Shown here piece after piece: positions 36,887 to 50,774 of a DNA stretch of 64,000 nt. The DNA comes from Phoronis australis. Its lineage: Eukaryota > Phoronida > Phoronidae. The position numbers were made by a program, and so were the translations under genes. The DNA lies in assembly GCA_002633005.1 (NCBI GenBank), contig NMRA01000018.1, positions 1,528,554 to 1,592,553 of the forward strand. Reading direction: 5' to 3'. Every line of letters starts with the position of its first letter. Within the stretch, counting starts at the first letter, position 1. The notes beneath the pieces were generated by a model. That model was not told the origin of the DNA, ran no database searches, and was given only the letters and a program-made list of their open reading frames with translations.

Positions 36887-39800
36887 TTGCCACATGCAAC
36901 CAGATTTGTCACAAAATCTCATATTTCAGTTGTACTCCCCTCATTGAAAACACATGAAAAATTTCATGAAGCTCGGTCATGCACTTCAAAGAGTGAACAC
37001 ATGCAAGTTTGAGAGTGATTTAGCCGGCGGACGTAAACAACCAGACTAAAAACAGTAAAAACATGAACAAGGTGGCGTACAATACGCCAAATGTATGCGA
37101 AAATGAAATAGGGAAGTCGCCTCATACATGGATATGGATATAAAATTGGTCAGGCGCTTCGATGATAGGGAGGGAAAAATTAAATTTGCTCCAAGGGGAC
37201 AGAGTGGTAATTGGACCCGCCCAAAAGTCGTAGATCTTTATTGTCAATTCCCTACAAATACAATGGCCAAATGTAAAGCTATATCAAACCTTATTCAGTG
37301 GGCTCAATTCCAACTCGAATATCAAAAACCAGGCTTTGTCAACTAGTTAAGTTATAATTTTTCTGAAAGAAAAAAGATCGAGGATTATCAAAATTTATTT
37401 TATTTCTATGTCTCAATGTTACTATTTAATTAACAGCTTTTAAGTCAGAATTTCATTTTTAAGAAAGGCACTTCCATAACAAAATAACTCCTTGAACCTT
37501 TTTTAAATGAAAACTTCCCCAGTTACCTCAAAAACGCTGTTAGAAGAATATTTTGATTAAACTTTTAGTTTGGTTTCTGTGACAAATAAGCTTGCAAAAT
37601 ATAAGGTATTTTTATAAAAGTAGCAGTCGCATTCGTCTTTGTTACAGTGCTTTTGAGTTTGATGAATAGATACTTAGACTGGAAAGTTTCAGCGAAACCC
37701 ACCGAGCTGTTTTCGAGAACTCGTGTTCCTAAGTTCAAATTAAGTCGATTTACCGAAGCTTGGACAGGTAAAAATCTCAGGTCTTCGGGTAATTATTCGG
37801 TTAATATAGCCTATACATGCCAAAACCATGTTCGGTAATTCAACATTCACTAAGAATATCAACGGACTTTGCAGGGCCTAATTAACTTAATTATCATTAA
37901 CACGTTTTAATTTTGTTCGTGGGGTATCCTGTACCTCGTGCTTTACAGGTCAAAAGCGGAGTCAGTAGCAAGTAGGCCAAAAGTTCATAATATACCGACC
38001 ACGCGCAGGGCACAATACCTCACGAAACCAAGTACAAATAGATTATAGAAATCGAGTCGGTAATTGAAGGGCGTCATGAGGACGAGATCGAAACAGTAAA
38101 ATGTCAATTTACCGATAAAATTAACGAATTTTGGGAGGATTTATCTTTTTTAACAACTTGCTGTTAGTGGTGAACGACTAAGTCACGGAATCGTGCGGCG
38201 ACTCGGAGCATTCGCACAACTGCCCCAGGGTTAAAACTACAGTATGTTTTGTCTTCGTTTTCTTCGTCACCTTTCGATCATATGTACACTGCGTTGACGA
38301 TGACTCAGTGTTATGGCGACTCGCTGAATGAAAGGAATGAGGGTACATACGGAAATGTCCTATGCCTGGCGGGATTTGAGTGACAGCCTTGTAACCTTTG
38401 ACCCCGGATAAGTATTAAACAAATTTCTATACAGTTGTGCGGTTCCAAGACCCATCTGGTAAGTACTTTTTTCTCTCTCATAGTACACGGTATATATTTC
38501 GTATTTGAATTTCCCCGATAATGAAAATAAGGTATTTTGCGAGACATATGTGAAACATTGTAATGACAACCAATTTCTGTGAATAAGGTTTGAGATATCA
38601 TCCTTAAGAATGTTCAGTCGTTCATGCGATGCAGCCGTACACACAAAAAACAAAACTGCCCCTAGGAGGTGACACAGTAGTCGGAGACATCAAACATTAC
38701 CATCACGTTCTCGTCGTAGTAGGAACACATATACAAATTCTCATAATAATCCCTAGTGCAGTTTGGTCAACACTGAGAAAGATGGACGCCACATAGTTGA
38801 GGAACCAGCAACACGGTTAATTCCATTAACCGCAGGTCATGGTTTATGAGTACATTCTCAAATATGTTGCCCTGATATCATTTTTTTGTATTGTTCGCAC
38901 ACTACAGGCCGAATTTTTGTCTGGTTCGCACTAAATTCACACACATCCTCTAGATGCAGAATAGCTAGAAGCCTATTGTTTTCGTCATGGTCGGATTCAC
39001 GATGGCGGCCATTTTGTTTTTGACTTCCGATGCAAATGCTCGTGGAAGCCACAATTTTTGTTGCACAAGGCTGAAAATCTGCACAATTAATATACGGTAC
39101 ATGTACTACCTATGTTACGTGAATCATTAACTTCCAATCGAAGGTGACGGAAATATCGTCCATTGTGTTTGGGCAGCTCGTCTTCAGGATGTAGACCTTT
39201 TGTCTCGTAAAGGGCGCATTATAGAACCAATTGCTTCAAATTTTTCATGTGTTGGTTTCCTGTGAATAGCTATTATCAAGTGCTGCGTAACCGGAAGTTG
39301 TTTGTATAATGGCGTTTCTGATGCATTTTCACCACTTTCAATCGTTTCGGGGTGTTATTTTGAACAGGAAAACCGAATAACGTGAATTTTTACATGTGGA
39401 TTCTTTAAGGTATACTCATTCAAGTGAACACTGACTGTTTTGTCTCGAACTTAACATTTTTCAGCTATTTGCTTTCATTTAAATAATACATTTAAATGAA
39501 TTTTCGAGAATTTTGTGAAATTTTATGAAACTACTTTGTGTTAAAGAGTTTTGAATGGGCTGATTTAAACATTCATGAATATGCACTCTCAATGAAATGC
39601 CATTGGCGGGGGGTGAGTAAACATGCAGGCTAGTTTATGGCGCCTAATTTAATCTGTGAAGAGGAATATGGCTATAGTATAGTCAAACTGTACAGATTGT
39701 GTCAACTAATTAAGAGTTTCTTGTATTAGTGATTCCTTGTGTCTCATTACTTCTTTAGTTTACCAGGTCTGTGTCCTGGATTTGTTAAAAACATGACCTT

Positions 39801-41090
39801 TATTATTTTTGGCAAAATACCCTTAAAATAATTTAAAGTTTCGCTCTTTTCTAGCAATATCAAGTCAGGTATGAACAACAATTAAATGTGCATTTCGACA
39901 TTTTCCTTGTTTTTTTTAAATCTAAGGCCACAGTGGAGGCCTGTGTAGCTCCCTCAAAATAAATAAAATGGGACGGGACAGGTTTGATTGCAGTTTTGTG
40001 CACTAGACGGAATGTGATTTCCACAAATGGTGTTCAGTAGTTCCTTGAAGTTGTTTTGAGGAAACAGAGTCCAGAAGTTCGACTTGTGCTCTTGTCTAAT
40101 AGGATAGGAAGTGCCGCCATTTTGAGACCATATCCTTGTTGAGTCTGATGCATTTTCATCATTTTTCAGGGGTTTTATCTTGAACAGGAAGAACAAATGA
40201 CGTGAACTTTGGAGTGGGATTCAGTAAGGTATACTCTTTTAAAGGAACACCAGCAATTTTTCTTTTAGAGTTACTTTGTCGGTTACAATTTTAAACGGAC
40301 TTTCAGAAGGTGTTTTTTCGATTTGGTCGGAATATTCTGGTGACGGTGCTCCTTTGTTGACCGATTCTTTCTGCACTTTTGTTGGTTTACCTTCTATATT
40401 TCTTACTTAGATATCTGACATATTCATTCCTCATATGATTGTTATCATCATGTTCATTATCGCTACCATAATTATCGTCGTCATTGCCTTTTATCATTCA
40501 ATATCGCAAGGTGTCGCTCTCCAGATGAGCTTTCCTCAATGTACAGTATTCTCGCCTTTTCAAGCGTATATGTTCTATGGGACTCGAGTCTCTCATTGTC
40601 GTTGGTCGTGTCGCAGACTTAGAAGTTATGTTCGTTATCGTTACTGATGTCAATTTTTCTTCAGTCAATTTCGCCAAGTGTGGCTAGTCCGAACGCTTTC
40701 AATATTATCATTGTTATTATTATTATAACTGTTATTGTTACTGTTTCTCTCGCTGTTACTAATATCATTACTGTTAATACTGCTATTTCTATTGTTCTTG
40801 TTATTATTATCACTGTTTTAATCCTTATGTATTATCATATTTTTTGGAAATGCTGATATGACCGTAAGCAAACTGCATTATGTAAACTTTCATGCCGGGC
40901 TTTTGAAAACAAATGTTAGCAGTTATTGAACAACCGCGCGTTTTATTAGATATTATAACAATAGATCAAGACACTGAAAGAGGAAAGGTAAATGTGCATA
41001 TTTAAAAATTTGAAATTGGATACGGACACCGAAACTTCTTTTGAAAACGTGCAGCTCGACAAAAAGTGACTCGTATTTCTAATTTTGCAA
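36887..41090. other. Gene-poor stretch
   Basis: No recognised gene. It contains a direct repeat pair (about 39310-39470 and 40135-40270, sharing TGATGCATTTTCA, TTTTGAACAGGAA-like and AAGGTATACTC blocks). It also contains a run of ATT/GTT trinucleotide-rich sequence at 40435-40860, whose long frames are low complexity. Confidence 0.5.
38080..38340 (+). repeat. Diverged direct repeat (partner 31985-32275)
   Basis: Second copy of the 31985-32275 repeat, sharing its block order (GAGATCGAAACAG, TTATCTTTTT, GTACACTGCGTTGAC, ATGGCGACTCGCTGAATGAA). It lies inside the 32.9-41.5 kb inverted-repeat loop. Confidence 0.6.
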
Positions 41091-41477
41091 GATGTCGTTG
41101 GAAGTCATGGTGGACAGCATGCATTTCCTTCCTAGTTTAGAACTGTTCAAAAAGCACACAGATCTGCTTTGGACTACTTTTCGCAGTATCGTTGAAGCAC
41201 TCAATAGCGGTAGGGCATGGGCTACATGTACATAATGATTTCAGACCAATAGGCCTTTTGCGAGTTTATAACAATAAAGCGAGATTATGTGAGACTGAAC
41301 TGTGACGTCACGGGAAGTGGGGCAAAAGCTAGTCGTTTGGTCATTTACCAAATACGGTAGCAGAGTGTATTCTGTTATTGTTTTCGAGTTTTTAGCCGTT
41401 TAGTTCGAAAAATGCCCAAAAGCATTGCTGTTATGGCAAATGAACTTCAGATTCGCACTACAATACGTTCTATCGCG

Positions 41478-42131
41478 TTCTGTACTAATTTCGTCCCGTG
41501 TATTTTAAACGGGCGGTAGGCGAAATCCGCTCACTGGTAAAGTTTTCACCTCGTCGAAAATACATTCTACACCTAAAATTAGCACCTAAAAGGCTCTTAC
41601 TTTCTTCAATGACTCTTTCTGCTTCTAAACATATCTTCGATGAAGCATATAATATACAGGAATTCAGGTGACTTAGGCGAAGAATTCCAACTCCACTGTT
41701 AACTTTGTCCGCGCGCGCGATTACCACAATCAAGTATTTCAACTGAGTCAGGTGAGTATGAGGCAAAGGCTAGTGCGAGACTGAGCGAAGCGCGAGATCT
41801 GGCGCGTGACCTGCCGCGTGACACTTGCAAAATAGCATGAGAAAATATCAAGTGAAATTTGTAAGATTTGTGTCCCTTGGACTTTTTGTTCGTCAACAGG
41901 CGTGATTTCACGTAACTCCCTCAAAATGGCGGCTCTTTAGTGAGAGAAACTCGAGAGAACCGCGAGGTTTTCATGAATATGCTCAAGTTATTTGTAGACT
42001 AAATTGTGTCCAGAGTCAGGGTATGTGTTAATTATAACTTCATGTGTACATATGCATGTTTCATTTGATTTTATTTGCTGTATTTTGAAGTGAATATCTT
42101 TTTATGGGGATACACTATCGCCCCTGTATGC
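41478..42131 (-). repeat. About 650-bp repeat, right arm of inverted pair
   Basis: Inverted partner of 32308-32960. Matches include TTTCGTCCCGTGTATTTTAA, ATACATTCTACAC, ATTTCAACTGAGTCA, GTGAAATTTGTAAGATTTG and GCCCCTGTATGC at the outer end. Confidence 0.75.
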
Positions 42132-42837
42132 TGTCTGTGCTTACGCTCTTCGTCTCTGTATTCCACGAGTTTTAAGATGTCGGCGTCTCATCATTTTGTC
42201 GAGGTTGCAAAAAGCTACAAGCGGCGTTAAACCCGTGATCTTGGTAAAAATATAAACGTTAACTTCCGTAAATTACTGACCTTGTCTTGACCCTTGCTCA
42301 CTTTAGAAGTGATCTCCGTGCTTGTGAAAACTGGCAGATCATTATTTCTGAGACCAAGCTTAACAAATGTCTGGTCCCGACGTCAACTGAATATTGATGT
42401 ACTTGCTTTCATGAGATAACGAGCTGTTAATCAATTATTTCCAATCCCAGAAATCGGGCCTGTTTTGTAAAAAAGAATAATTCGAAACCATTTTCATCAG
42501 TGGTCTAAATCAAAACTTGTTTTTTGACACAAAGTGCGTATTTAACAACGCTTTCACAGAAACTTTTTTCAGTAGATATTCTATACGTTGATGATCATTA
42601 CTTTACTATAGCATTTCTTTACTGAAGGTATATGTAGCCACAAGAAGAAAATGAAGTCACCTTTCATGGCCACAGGGTGAAAAGACTGGTGCGACGGCCG
42701 ACGACCTGTTTGGAGTTCGCTTATTCCGCGTTGGACCTTATTTCAGAAAAAAACATCTTTCTCGCCGATAATTTCAAGCTTCAGAAACCTGGATTGCCAT
42801 GCGCCTTACGCGGGCTAATTGTTAAACATTGCAGTTT

Positions 42838-42960
42838 TCCTAACAATAACCCTCACCATCACCCTTACCTTAACCTTCACCCTCAAAAACACCCTTACCC
42901 TGACCCTCACCCACACCCTAACCCTAACCTATACCCTCACCCACACCCTAACCCTGACCC
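42838..42960. repeat. Degenerate telomere-like hexamer array
   Basis: About 120 bp built of CCCTAA, CCCTCA, CCCTGA and CCCTTA units, including two CACCCTAACCCTAACC-like stretches. CCCTAA is the metazoan telomere repeat (reverse of TTAGGG). The variation between units indicates an old interstitial array. Confidence 0.75.
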
Positions 42961-43043
42961 AGCCACATGCAAGACTTTTGTATAAATTTCAAATAGAACT
43001 TTTGTGGGTTGAACAAGCATTGGTTTCCAATGTCAACATTTAA

Positions 43044-45900
43044 CATTTTTACCCGTATCTGGAGAGCCATTGTTTCCGGAACTTTTTCCTCGCCAGAAAA
43101 TGTACATGTACTGTACCTGAGTCACAACCCCGTCATTTCAATTTGAGTAGAAAAAACAAGCTTTAATAGCTAAGTTGTTTTGCCTTTAATAACATTTGTG
43201 TTTGTTTTTGTAGGGTGGGGTCGTTTTTGTGTTACTTTTCGTTGGATGACGTTGGATGCATTATTTAGTCAAGCATCACGGGTATTTATGTTCGAAGTAT
43301 GTCCCGAAAATGATAAGTGTGTGGCAAGCTCCGTTTCTAGAGATAAAAAGGAGGGCCGTATATAGACGAAATAAAAGTCATTTATTATGACTGATAACAG
43401 TACAGAAGTATGATTGTAAAATAATGAGTATACATCAAAAATGGGGGCACCCAGCCTTCAATATGGGGTTCGAATTTCTCTCGATGTGAACCTTTTGCTG
43501 ACAAAATATCGACAGGACTAAAAAAACGGGGTACTACCTTCATTACTGTAAACTGTGCGTCTGCGTCTTTTTAGTGGACTTTTGCAGCGTTTTCTCGGAG
43601 TTTTTGTTTCTCTAAGGCGTAACTTTTTGCTCACTTCGCCAAATGGGGGGGCTCATTCGAGCCTCCCGAGCCCCCCCGCAGCGCTCAGGAATCACCGAAA
43701 AAAGAGGTGGTAGTGGGAGAGAAAAATGAAGAGAGATTAAACTCAAAACGTAAGTGCCTCTAAAGCGAAGGAGTGACAGGAAAGTTATTGTTACTGAGAA
43801 CAAAGGTTAACCCTAAGGCACGTGATAGTCATCAGCCTATAGGAAGCAGGAGCTGACCAAACTCGTGGCACATGACAGAAACCTACACTAGTGAGGCTGG
43901 GAATGAAATGTCTTTTACGTCGTGTGCAAAAGGACCGCATGCAAATCTACACAACTCGCTGGTTCCCTGCGTGTAGAGATCACACCCAGGTACCCAGGTA
44001 CTATTCAGTAGCACGTGCTTTAACACTGGTTGATGTAACCTTGGCAGTCATTGGTTAGCTTTACAGCAAAGTGTGAAAATGGCGGACAATGAATGATTTT
44101 TAGCCTTGTCATGCAAGTGGGGTAGCAACAACTATTTCGTTTTTGCAGTAATGTTTATTAACCGCGTGCTTGAAGCACATACATGTACAATAAACACACA
44201 CATTTGGCAGATTGAACTGGTGTGTTATTCATACTGTATGAATACATAACAGCAACGTTACGCAACTAGAAAAGATGTAATCCGAAAAGGCGCATGCACA
44301 ATTTTCTGTGATTCATATTTCTTGAACATGAATTTTAAGCAACGATTTGTCTGTACAACATGGGCGGCGCACCCCCCCCCACTTTTTCAGTGCCGCCCAT
44401 GTACAACAGACCACACTTACATGTACACTCTTTCCATCAGTCTTACCAGATTATTTGCGTAAAGCGCTACCTGTTGACAATTCGACCAGCCAGTCAGAAC
44501 GCCGGTGTAAAAAAAAGTTCCTGAGGAAAATTAACTGATACCAGCGTGCTTGCTACCACCTACCGGCACGCAAGGAACCAGCAAGATCTTCAGGACGGAT
44601 TAATGGACCAATCCGAAAGAAGGGAAAAGGCGGGTATACAGTGTAAGTGAGACAAGCCCATATTTATCGCGATTCCGATCTGAGTACAGAATCATATATA
44701 TTGACCACGCGATGTTCCGCTTGGCCATTTCCAGTCATGTTCCATACAACTGTACCTCTCTGTTAGTGACTCTCCTTGGGTCGTTCTGTTATTTTGCCTT
44801 CCAGCCTGCGATATGTTCACAACTATCAAGATATACGGATCCACATGGTAACATCTCAGTTCATCCTCCTGCAAACATTTAATAATTATCTTCACAACTA
44901 AAAGCATTTTACTTGCAATCTGATAAAAATTATAATTTTAGAAACTCAAAAGCAACAAGAGCGCCAGAACATGAATAGTAGGAAAAATTCATATACTTCG
45001 TATCGTACCAACCTACCTGCCTATCCAAAATCTCAGAGAACTGAAGATGTTATGAATTGAACACATTTAAAGGCGCGTATTTACATCATTGACAATAACT
45101 ATTTTCCACGACCAATTGAGCAAAACAGTATAACTGTAATCTTCAAAAAAAAACAAAAATGACAGTTTTATGGTAAAGTACCAGAGTACGTGCTCAAACA
45201 CGGCCGAACAAAAGGTAGGATCTGAATAATGTATCGTTTTCAGCAGTTTGGTCTTCCTAAATGAAAATATATTTCAGGAAAATGGGGGAAAACTGAAATT
45301 GAAGCTAGAACTATGCTACTAAGTGAGACTTGACATTTTGCTTTCAAATCTGATAATTATTTTCAGCACTATTTTGAACTCACAGTGACCATAGAGATAA
45401 TAGTCTATTACTTGGTTTCGCAGTTGGCGTTTATGCTGTATATTGTTTTTTTCGTTAAATATTTAATGGTCACTTTCCGAGGATACCCTCGAGGCCAAAC
45501 GAAACCCGCTCTCAGCTAGATGTGTTGAGCTAATCTCTTTATAAAGCGACTTGTCTTTCAGTTTACTATTTTACTCGATATCACGAATAGTTGCAGTGGA
45601 AAAAATAACATGATGATATCATTGAGAATTAGGTAAATGTCTACCAATTTTTACATTGCACTTCAAGTAGGCTTTTAATCGTGTTCTCTCTCCATGCATA
45701 ATGTAACTATAACCAATTGATTACGTTTTCATGGTCTGACCAAAAATATACCGACACCGCCAACGTTTGATTCAGAAGGTAAGCGCGCAGCTTGTACATA
45801 ATCTTTAATTACTTGTACTGTTTCCGAGAATTAAACTTACATTCAATGGACTTGCAAAAAACAAATCTCAGCTCTGAATTATTTTCTTGCCCGACGCATG
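43044..45900. other. Intergenic stretch, little structure
   Basis: No recognised gene. A short perfect inverted repeat (ATGGGCGGC ... GCCGCCCAT, 44360-44400, flanked on both sides by GTACAAC) brackets a C-run. A block near 43540-43690 recurs in diverged form near 47935-48045. Confidence 0.4.
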
Positions 45901-45912
45901 ACCGTTAGGTAG

Positions 45913-46268
45913 CGTTGGCCAGTGGGTGAACGGTACGCACGTAATTACGTCCGTAAATTTATTTTTGTTATTTACGGCATAAAGTAATTACTTTTCGCCG
46001 CACACAATTACTCTGGGCATCTAAGTAATTTCTATACGCCTGTAACAAGAATTAATTTACATTTGAAGTTTAAAGTATTTATTTGCGGCGTTTCAAATAC
46101 TTTACTACGCAAATAATAGTTTATGCCGTTAAATGAATACTTTAAGCCGCATATAATTACTTTACGCAGCTAAAAGTTACTTTACGCAGCAAAAATACTT
46201 TACGCCTCTAACAGGAATCAACTTTCTCACGTAATGTACGTGCGTAACGTTCACTCATTTGGCCAACG
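45913..46268. mobile_element. MITE-like element with CGTTGGCC termini and TTACGC interior
   Basis: The left end CGTTGGCCAGTGGGTGAACG with TACGCACGTAATTACGT is mirrored by the right end ACGTAATGTACGTGCGTAACG with CACTCATTTGGCCAACG. GTAG flanks both sides (45909-45912 and 46269-46272), a likely 4-bp target duplication. The AT-rich interior repeats ACTTTACGC-type motifs. No coding capacity. Confidence 0.85.
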
Positions 46269-46689
46269 GTAGTTACGCCACGCCCATCACTTTTGAAAAC
46301 TTAACGACAGAGTGGCAGAATCGTTGAGGTCATTCAGGGCCGTAGAAAATTTGACTTATTTCGGAACATGTTATCTCAGAAATTGCTCACCGGATTCCTA
46401 TGAAACTTTAAGATGCTATGCTGTATGCATTCTCCTCTATTTTGTCGGAATTAGTGTTGAAATGTTCCACTTTTCAATTGCAGAAATCAAAAAGCTTTTG
46501 TGATTTTCCTGGGAAAATCAAAAGTTGCCGAAATCGAAAATGTAACGATAATTTTGATAACTCTTTCTTCCTTTCCAAAAATGATAGAACGATGAGAAAG
46601 TGCTCTGAATAGTAACGAGTAAATACGTACGCCAATAAGAGAAAAAAAGGTTCCAGTCAAACACTTAACTAATGTTATGTAATCAACAA

Positions 46690-47175
46690 GTGCCCTAGCA
46701 CTGTTCATTGTATCTGTGCGGGTAGGTTTCCTTTCCCTCACGCGTCTGTCGTCAGGATAACCACACAATGCAGTAGATGAGGTATATAAAACTTTCTTTA
46801 ATATGCGCATGAACCGTTCCGCGAGACCGTTCGCCTCAGGCAGGTGGCGAAATCCAAGTAACTTGTCAAATCAGGCAACATCAGCTCTGGAGTTCTGCGC
46901 CTTCTGCTGTCACGGGGATGGTCTGGGAAAGGGATTCATGCACCAGCATATCCTCTATGATCCTGCCCGTCACAGGTATTACAGGAGGTATTACAGGTAT
47001 TCGAGGAATTCATTGCTATTAAAAGGAAGTTAATTGTCAGATTTCACAATACGCGGAATCCCATGTTATTAAGTACTGGAGCCACTATTCTAAAAGTTGT
47101 CGATCTGATGATTTCCAAAGCTAGGTATCTGGAAAAATCATCCACGATTCGCACCCGAAGACCACACCACCAATT
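46690..47175 (-). pseudogene. Decayed Ty3/gypsy-type integrase fragment
   Basis: On the minus strand, VRIVDDFSRYLALEIIRSTT (around 47090-47155) and LPEANGLAERFMRILKKVL (around 46780-46850) are the catalytic-core block and the downstream NGxAER block of LTR-retrotransposon integrases. The frame is interrupted by stops and shifts between and after them. A duplicated GTATTACAGG lies within. No LTRs were recognised. Confidence 0.75.
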
Positions 47176-50100
47176 TGAACTTACCGCAAACCCGGAAGTA
47201 CAATTCATTCAGGAACCCAGGCTAAAAAAACGCCGTCAGTGCGACTGGAGCAGTGCCTGTTACCAGCCTGCAAACGGGGATAAAATAATCGACAGCGCTC
47301 CTTAATTTTAATAAAAACAAAATACGGGCAATTTTATAGAATTTGCTGAAGAAATGTGGCGAATAAATTTTGACAGAAATTATTTTGCCGGACTCGAGAC
47401 CGCAGCCTATCGGACCCGGTGCGGATCGAGACATTGGCGATCGGTAAAGGCATGCGGTTGCAAGCTGTTTTGTCGAAGTAAAAGGTTCAAATCATAAATG
47501 CCGCATACATATAAACGTAGTTTGAGACACTTGTATAAAATTACGGGCTGGTTAGTCCTGTGTCACACTGCCGAGGCAGATCTTAGCTAGCCTCTGAGCT
47601 ACCAGTATGAAGACTATCGTCGAACTACAGCTTGTTAGTATGCATATACACTGTACAGCTTTGCACCAAGGCTACCCTCAGGCTTACCTGGTCCCTGGCC
47701 ACAGCGCTCGCTCAAACGAGGTTTATTTAAAACCTGGGGTCTTCTGGCGAACTGTGCAAAGTTGTTGGCTTTCAACAGAGATTTGCCCAGACTTTGCACG
47801 AGCGCNNNNNNNNNNNNNNNNNNNNGGGGGGGGGGGGTGCGGGCTAGAATTTTTGGGAATGTCTACTTTGTACTATAAGATTCACTGGGTGTGTTCATAG
47901 CTATGAATTTTCAGACGCTAAATTTTGGTACTTCCTGTCTTGTGTAGTGGACTTTTGTCTCATTTTCTACTTTTTTCGGAATTCGTGCTTCTGTGACTGA
48001 GGCAGACCTTTTTCCAGTTCTCCAAAAAGGGGGCTCGTTCGAGCACATAAGTATGACAAGTCCAATACAAAATGTTATCATTTTTTATTCATTAAGCCAA
48101 AATGATTCAACCTTTTACCATAATAAGCAACTTAGAATGCACAATACTTTACAACATTTAAGCATTACAAACACTATCCTGCAGCACAAGTTTCCATGAT
48201 ATGAAAGTGGACATACATGTAACTATTAAAATGGTGGCCGAAAAGTGTATCCTTACACCAGATTTGACAAACATGATTTAAAAAAATATGAAGATGCAAG
48301 GAACAAGAATTGGAGGCTTGAAGCTTCACAATCCAACATAGCTTATTTCTCAAATTAAGATTCTTCATATTGTTAACTTGATAACCTGAATTAAGAAAGC
48401 AAAAAGTTACAAAACATGATTTGAAAGCAATTGAGACTTAAAATTTAGAAAAATATGAATCATTTGTGACACCGAATCAAGTCTCGAACAGCAGTTGACA
48501 TTCAAACAAAAAACCACTTCAAAATTATTTCAACTATTTTTTGCTTAGAGTAAGATCACCTGAATGGGAAATTCACAGTAAAATAATTCGAATATATCTT
48601 ATATTTTTTGTACAAAAACACGAAAAGTGAACACAGTTCCTTTTTAGTAGCAACGTTTGTCAAAATGTATCAACGTTAAATCTTTACAAATCACAAAGTA
48701 ACAGGTTGAACATGCCTTTCAGTTCAGCAAAAGTCGCTATGTTGTCTGTGCCGCCAGAAATGAGTGCAACGAGAATTGTGAGCACATTTATCACTTAATA
48801 AGTAACAACTGCGACGCTGTAATTTGGTGAAAACTGTTAAGTCCTGCAGAATAGTAAGTAAATATATGTGTCACTAAATTTCACCGTAAACTGTGGGCGA
48901 AAACAATTCACACAAAGTTTTAAACTCGTAACTTATCCCGCTGTCCTCCAATATGGCCGACGCGATCCAAACAAATTGACCCAAATTTCGCCACAAAATT
49001 CCAATAACGTTACACTGCTTGCCCCGATTTTGATACTTTTTCGATTTTTACTGAGTAGAATGCATTACCTTTCCGATGATAGCAAAGTACTTTTTCAAAA
49101 CGAAAAAATAACTTCAAAACGAAAAAAAATTTGGTTCGACTGATATTGGTTCCTACGTTCGACCGCCCAACATAACAGGAACTAAACACCAATGCTATTT
49201 TAACATGATAAACAAAAGCACGCGTAACATTCAAAAAAAATCAACGACCACTAACTACAAACTATAAATACACTACACATACAAACGATTCACGAGATAT
49301 TACTAATAAAACAAAATAATGAAGACTTTTCGAGCACGCGATGGCACATTCAGTTAAAAGGAAAAAATGGCCGCGTTCAGGACAAGTTCCTGAACTGACG
49401 AGTCGGAAATGTGGGTACGGAAATAACCAATGACAACCGGTAATTACATGTATACGCTCACAGGGAAGGCTCAAATACTGTTAAAATCGCTTTTGGCAAG
49501 AAAAGTGAAAAGAATATAAAGAAAGGGTATCGAAAATAAGATTTTATTTAGTAAGTATTTTCGGATACTGGAACCACATTGGCATTTTGAGACAAGGACT
49601 TAAAGTCGTGAACGATCTTATTTCCGCTTCTGCGTGGTCCCGCGACAATGATCTAGCGTTGAAGTTCCCAGCGTTCGTCTGCTCACGAACGTCAAACGAA
49701 TACCCGGACGTGTTCATATCCACAATATGAAAATAAACAGTGATGGGTGACTTCTTTTTAAAAAATGTAGCCTATCTTAAAACAGCATATTTCATTAATC
49801 CACTTTTTGTGCATTTTCAGAATATATTTTTGAAACTAAAAATCGTTCAGATTTGCCTAACACACGCTCCAGGGGTGGCTTGAGCGATGTATCAAAATGT
49901 CCCAGGGTCGATCAAGTTTTGTAAGGCCAAAGCAATAAAATACAGAAAGATAATTGATACTGGATTCTTAGCGTTTTACGTAAACAACTTCATTGAAAAT
50001 GTCTGTGCACATCAAAGTTGGGTGCAAAGGACATAATTTATTTCAATTGAAACTGAATTAATAAACAATGCAGTGCGTTTTTATGTTGTCTAGCCTGTAA

Positions 50101-50574
50101 GTTGTAGTTGATTTGTGTGGTCTTACTTCGTGTATTTCCGTCTAAACGAAACGGTCACGACTTTAAGGCCTCGTGCGAGGCAAAATAGCCGGCGATATCA
50201 AAACTCTGCTTACGGAGACAACCAAGGGTTAAGATTGGCAAAACACGTATATTTGTGTAGGCTGATATATGTCCATGACATCACATGAGCAGTGGCTACC
50301 GGACACTGGGTAGTATAACAATCAGCTGCTTTTTATGCTTATATTCACGACTTTTGGTCAAAGGTGTCTACATGGAGCTGTCCGCAACGATAGCCGATGT
50401 GTATAAAATCCACACCATGTTCCTCTCACTGCCCAACATCAGGTATTTTCGGGATATGTAAAGGTTCTGGGGGTGGGGGTTGTTACTTGTAGCCATTTGA
50501 CACTCGAATCAATCTTTTACAACAGACTCAGACAGTTCATCTATACTCGTAAATCAAACTTTGTCTCGCAACAA
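47176..50574. other. Intergenic stretch with a 20-N gap
   Basis: No recognised gene. A gap of 20 Ns at 47806-47825 is followed by a G-run. The rest is AT-rich unique-looking sequence. Confidence 0.45.
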
Positions 50575-50582
50575 AGACTTCG

Positions 50583-50674
50583 TCTTCACGAGACTCGGAT
50601 GATCTTCACGAGACTCGGATGATCTTCACGAAACTCGGATGGTCTTCACGAGACTCGGATGATCTTCACGAGAT
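50583..50674. repeat. 20-bp tandem repeat, about 4.6 copies
   Basis: Head-to-tail copies of TCTTCACGAGACTCGGATGA with two substitutions in the third copy and a truncated last copy. Confidence 0.92.
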
Positions 50675-50774
50675 GGAACATTTCAGGAATGACAACAAAG
50701 TATTAACGTGGTGTCACAGTACTAGTAATGAATTTCAGTACACCTGTCACTGTTGAAAAAACGCCTCTAGATTA

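Noticed and set aside
40435-40856. Ile/Val-rich frames resembling membrane segments
   Set aside because: The DNA is ATT/GTT/ATC-rich low-complexity sequence. Hydrophobic codons follow from composition.
42677-42985. His/Pro-rich frame
   Set aside because: It is the translation of the degenerate CCCTAA-type array.
50583-50674. CRISPR-like repeat array
   Set aside because: The copies are directly contiguous with no spacers and the genome is eukaryotic. It is a simple tandem repeat.
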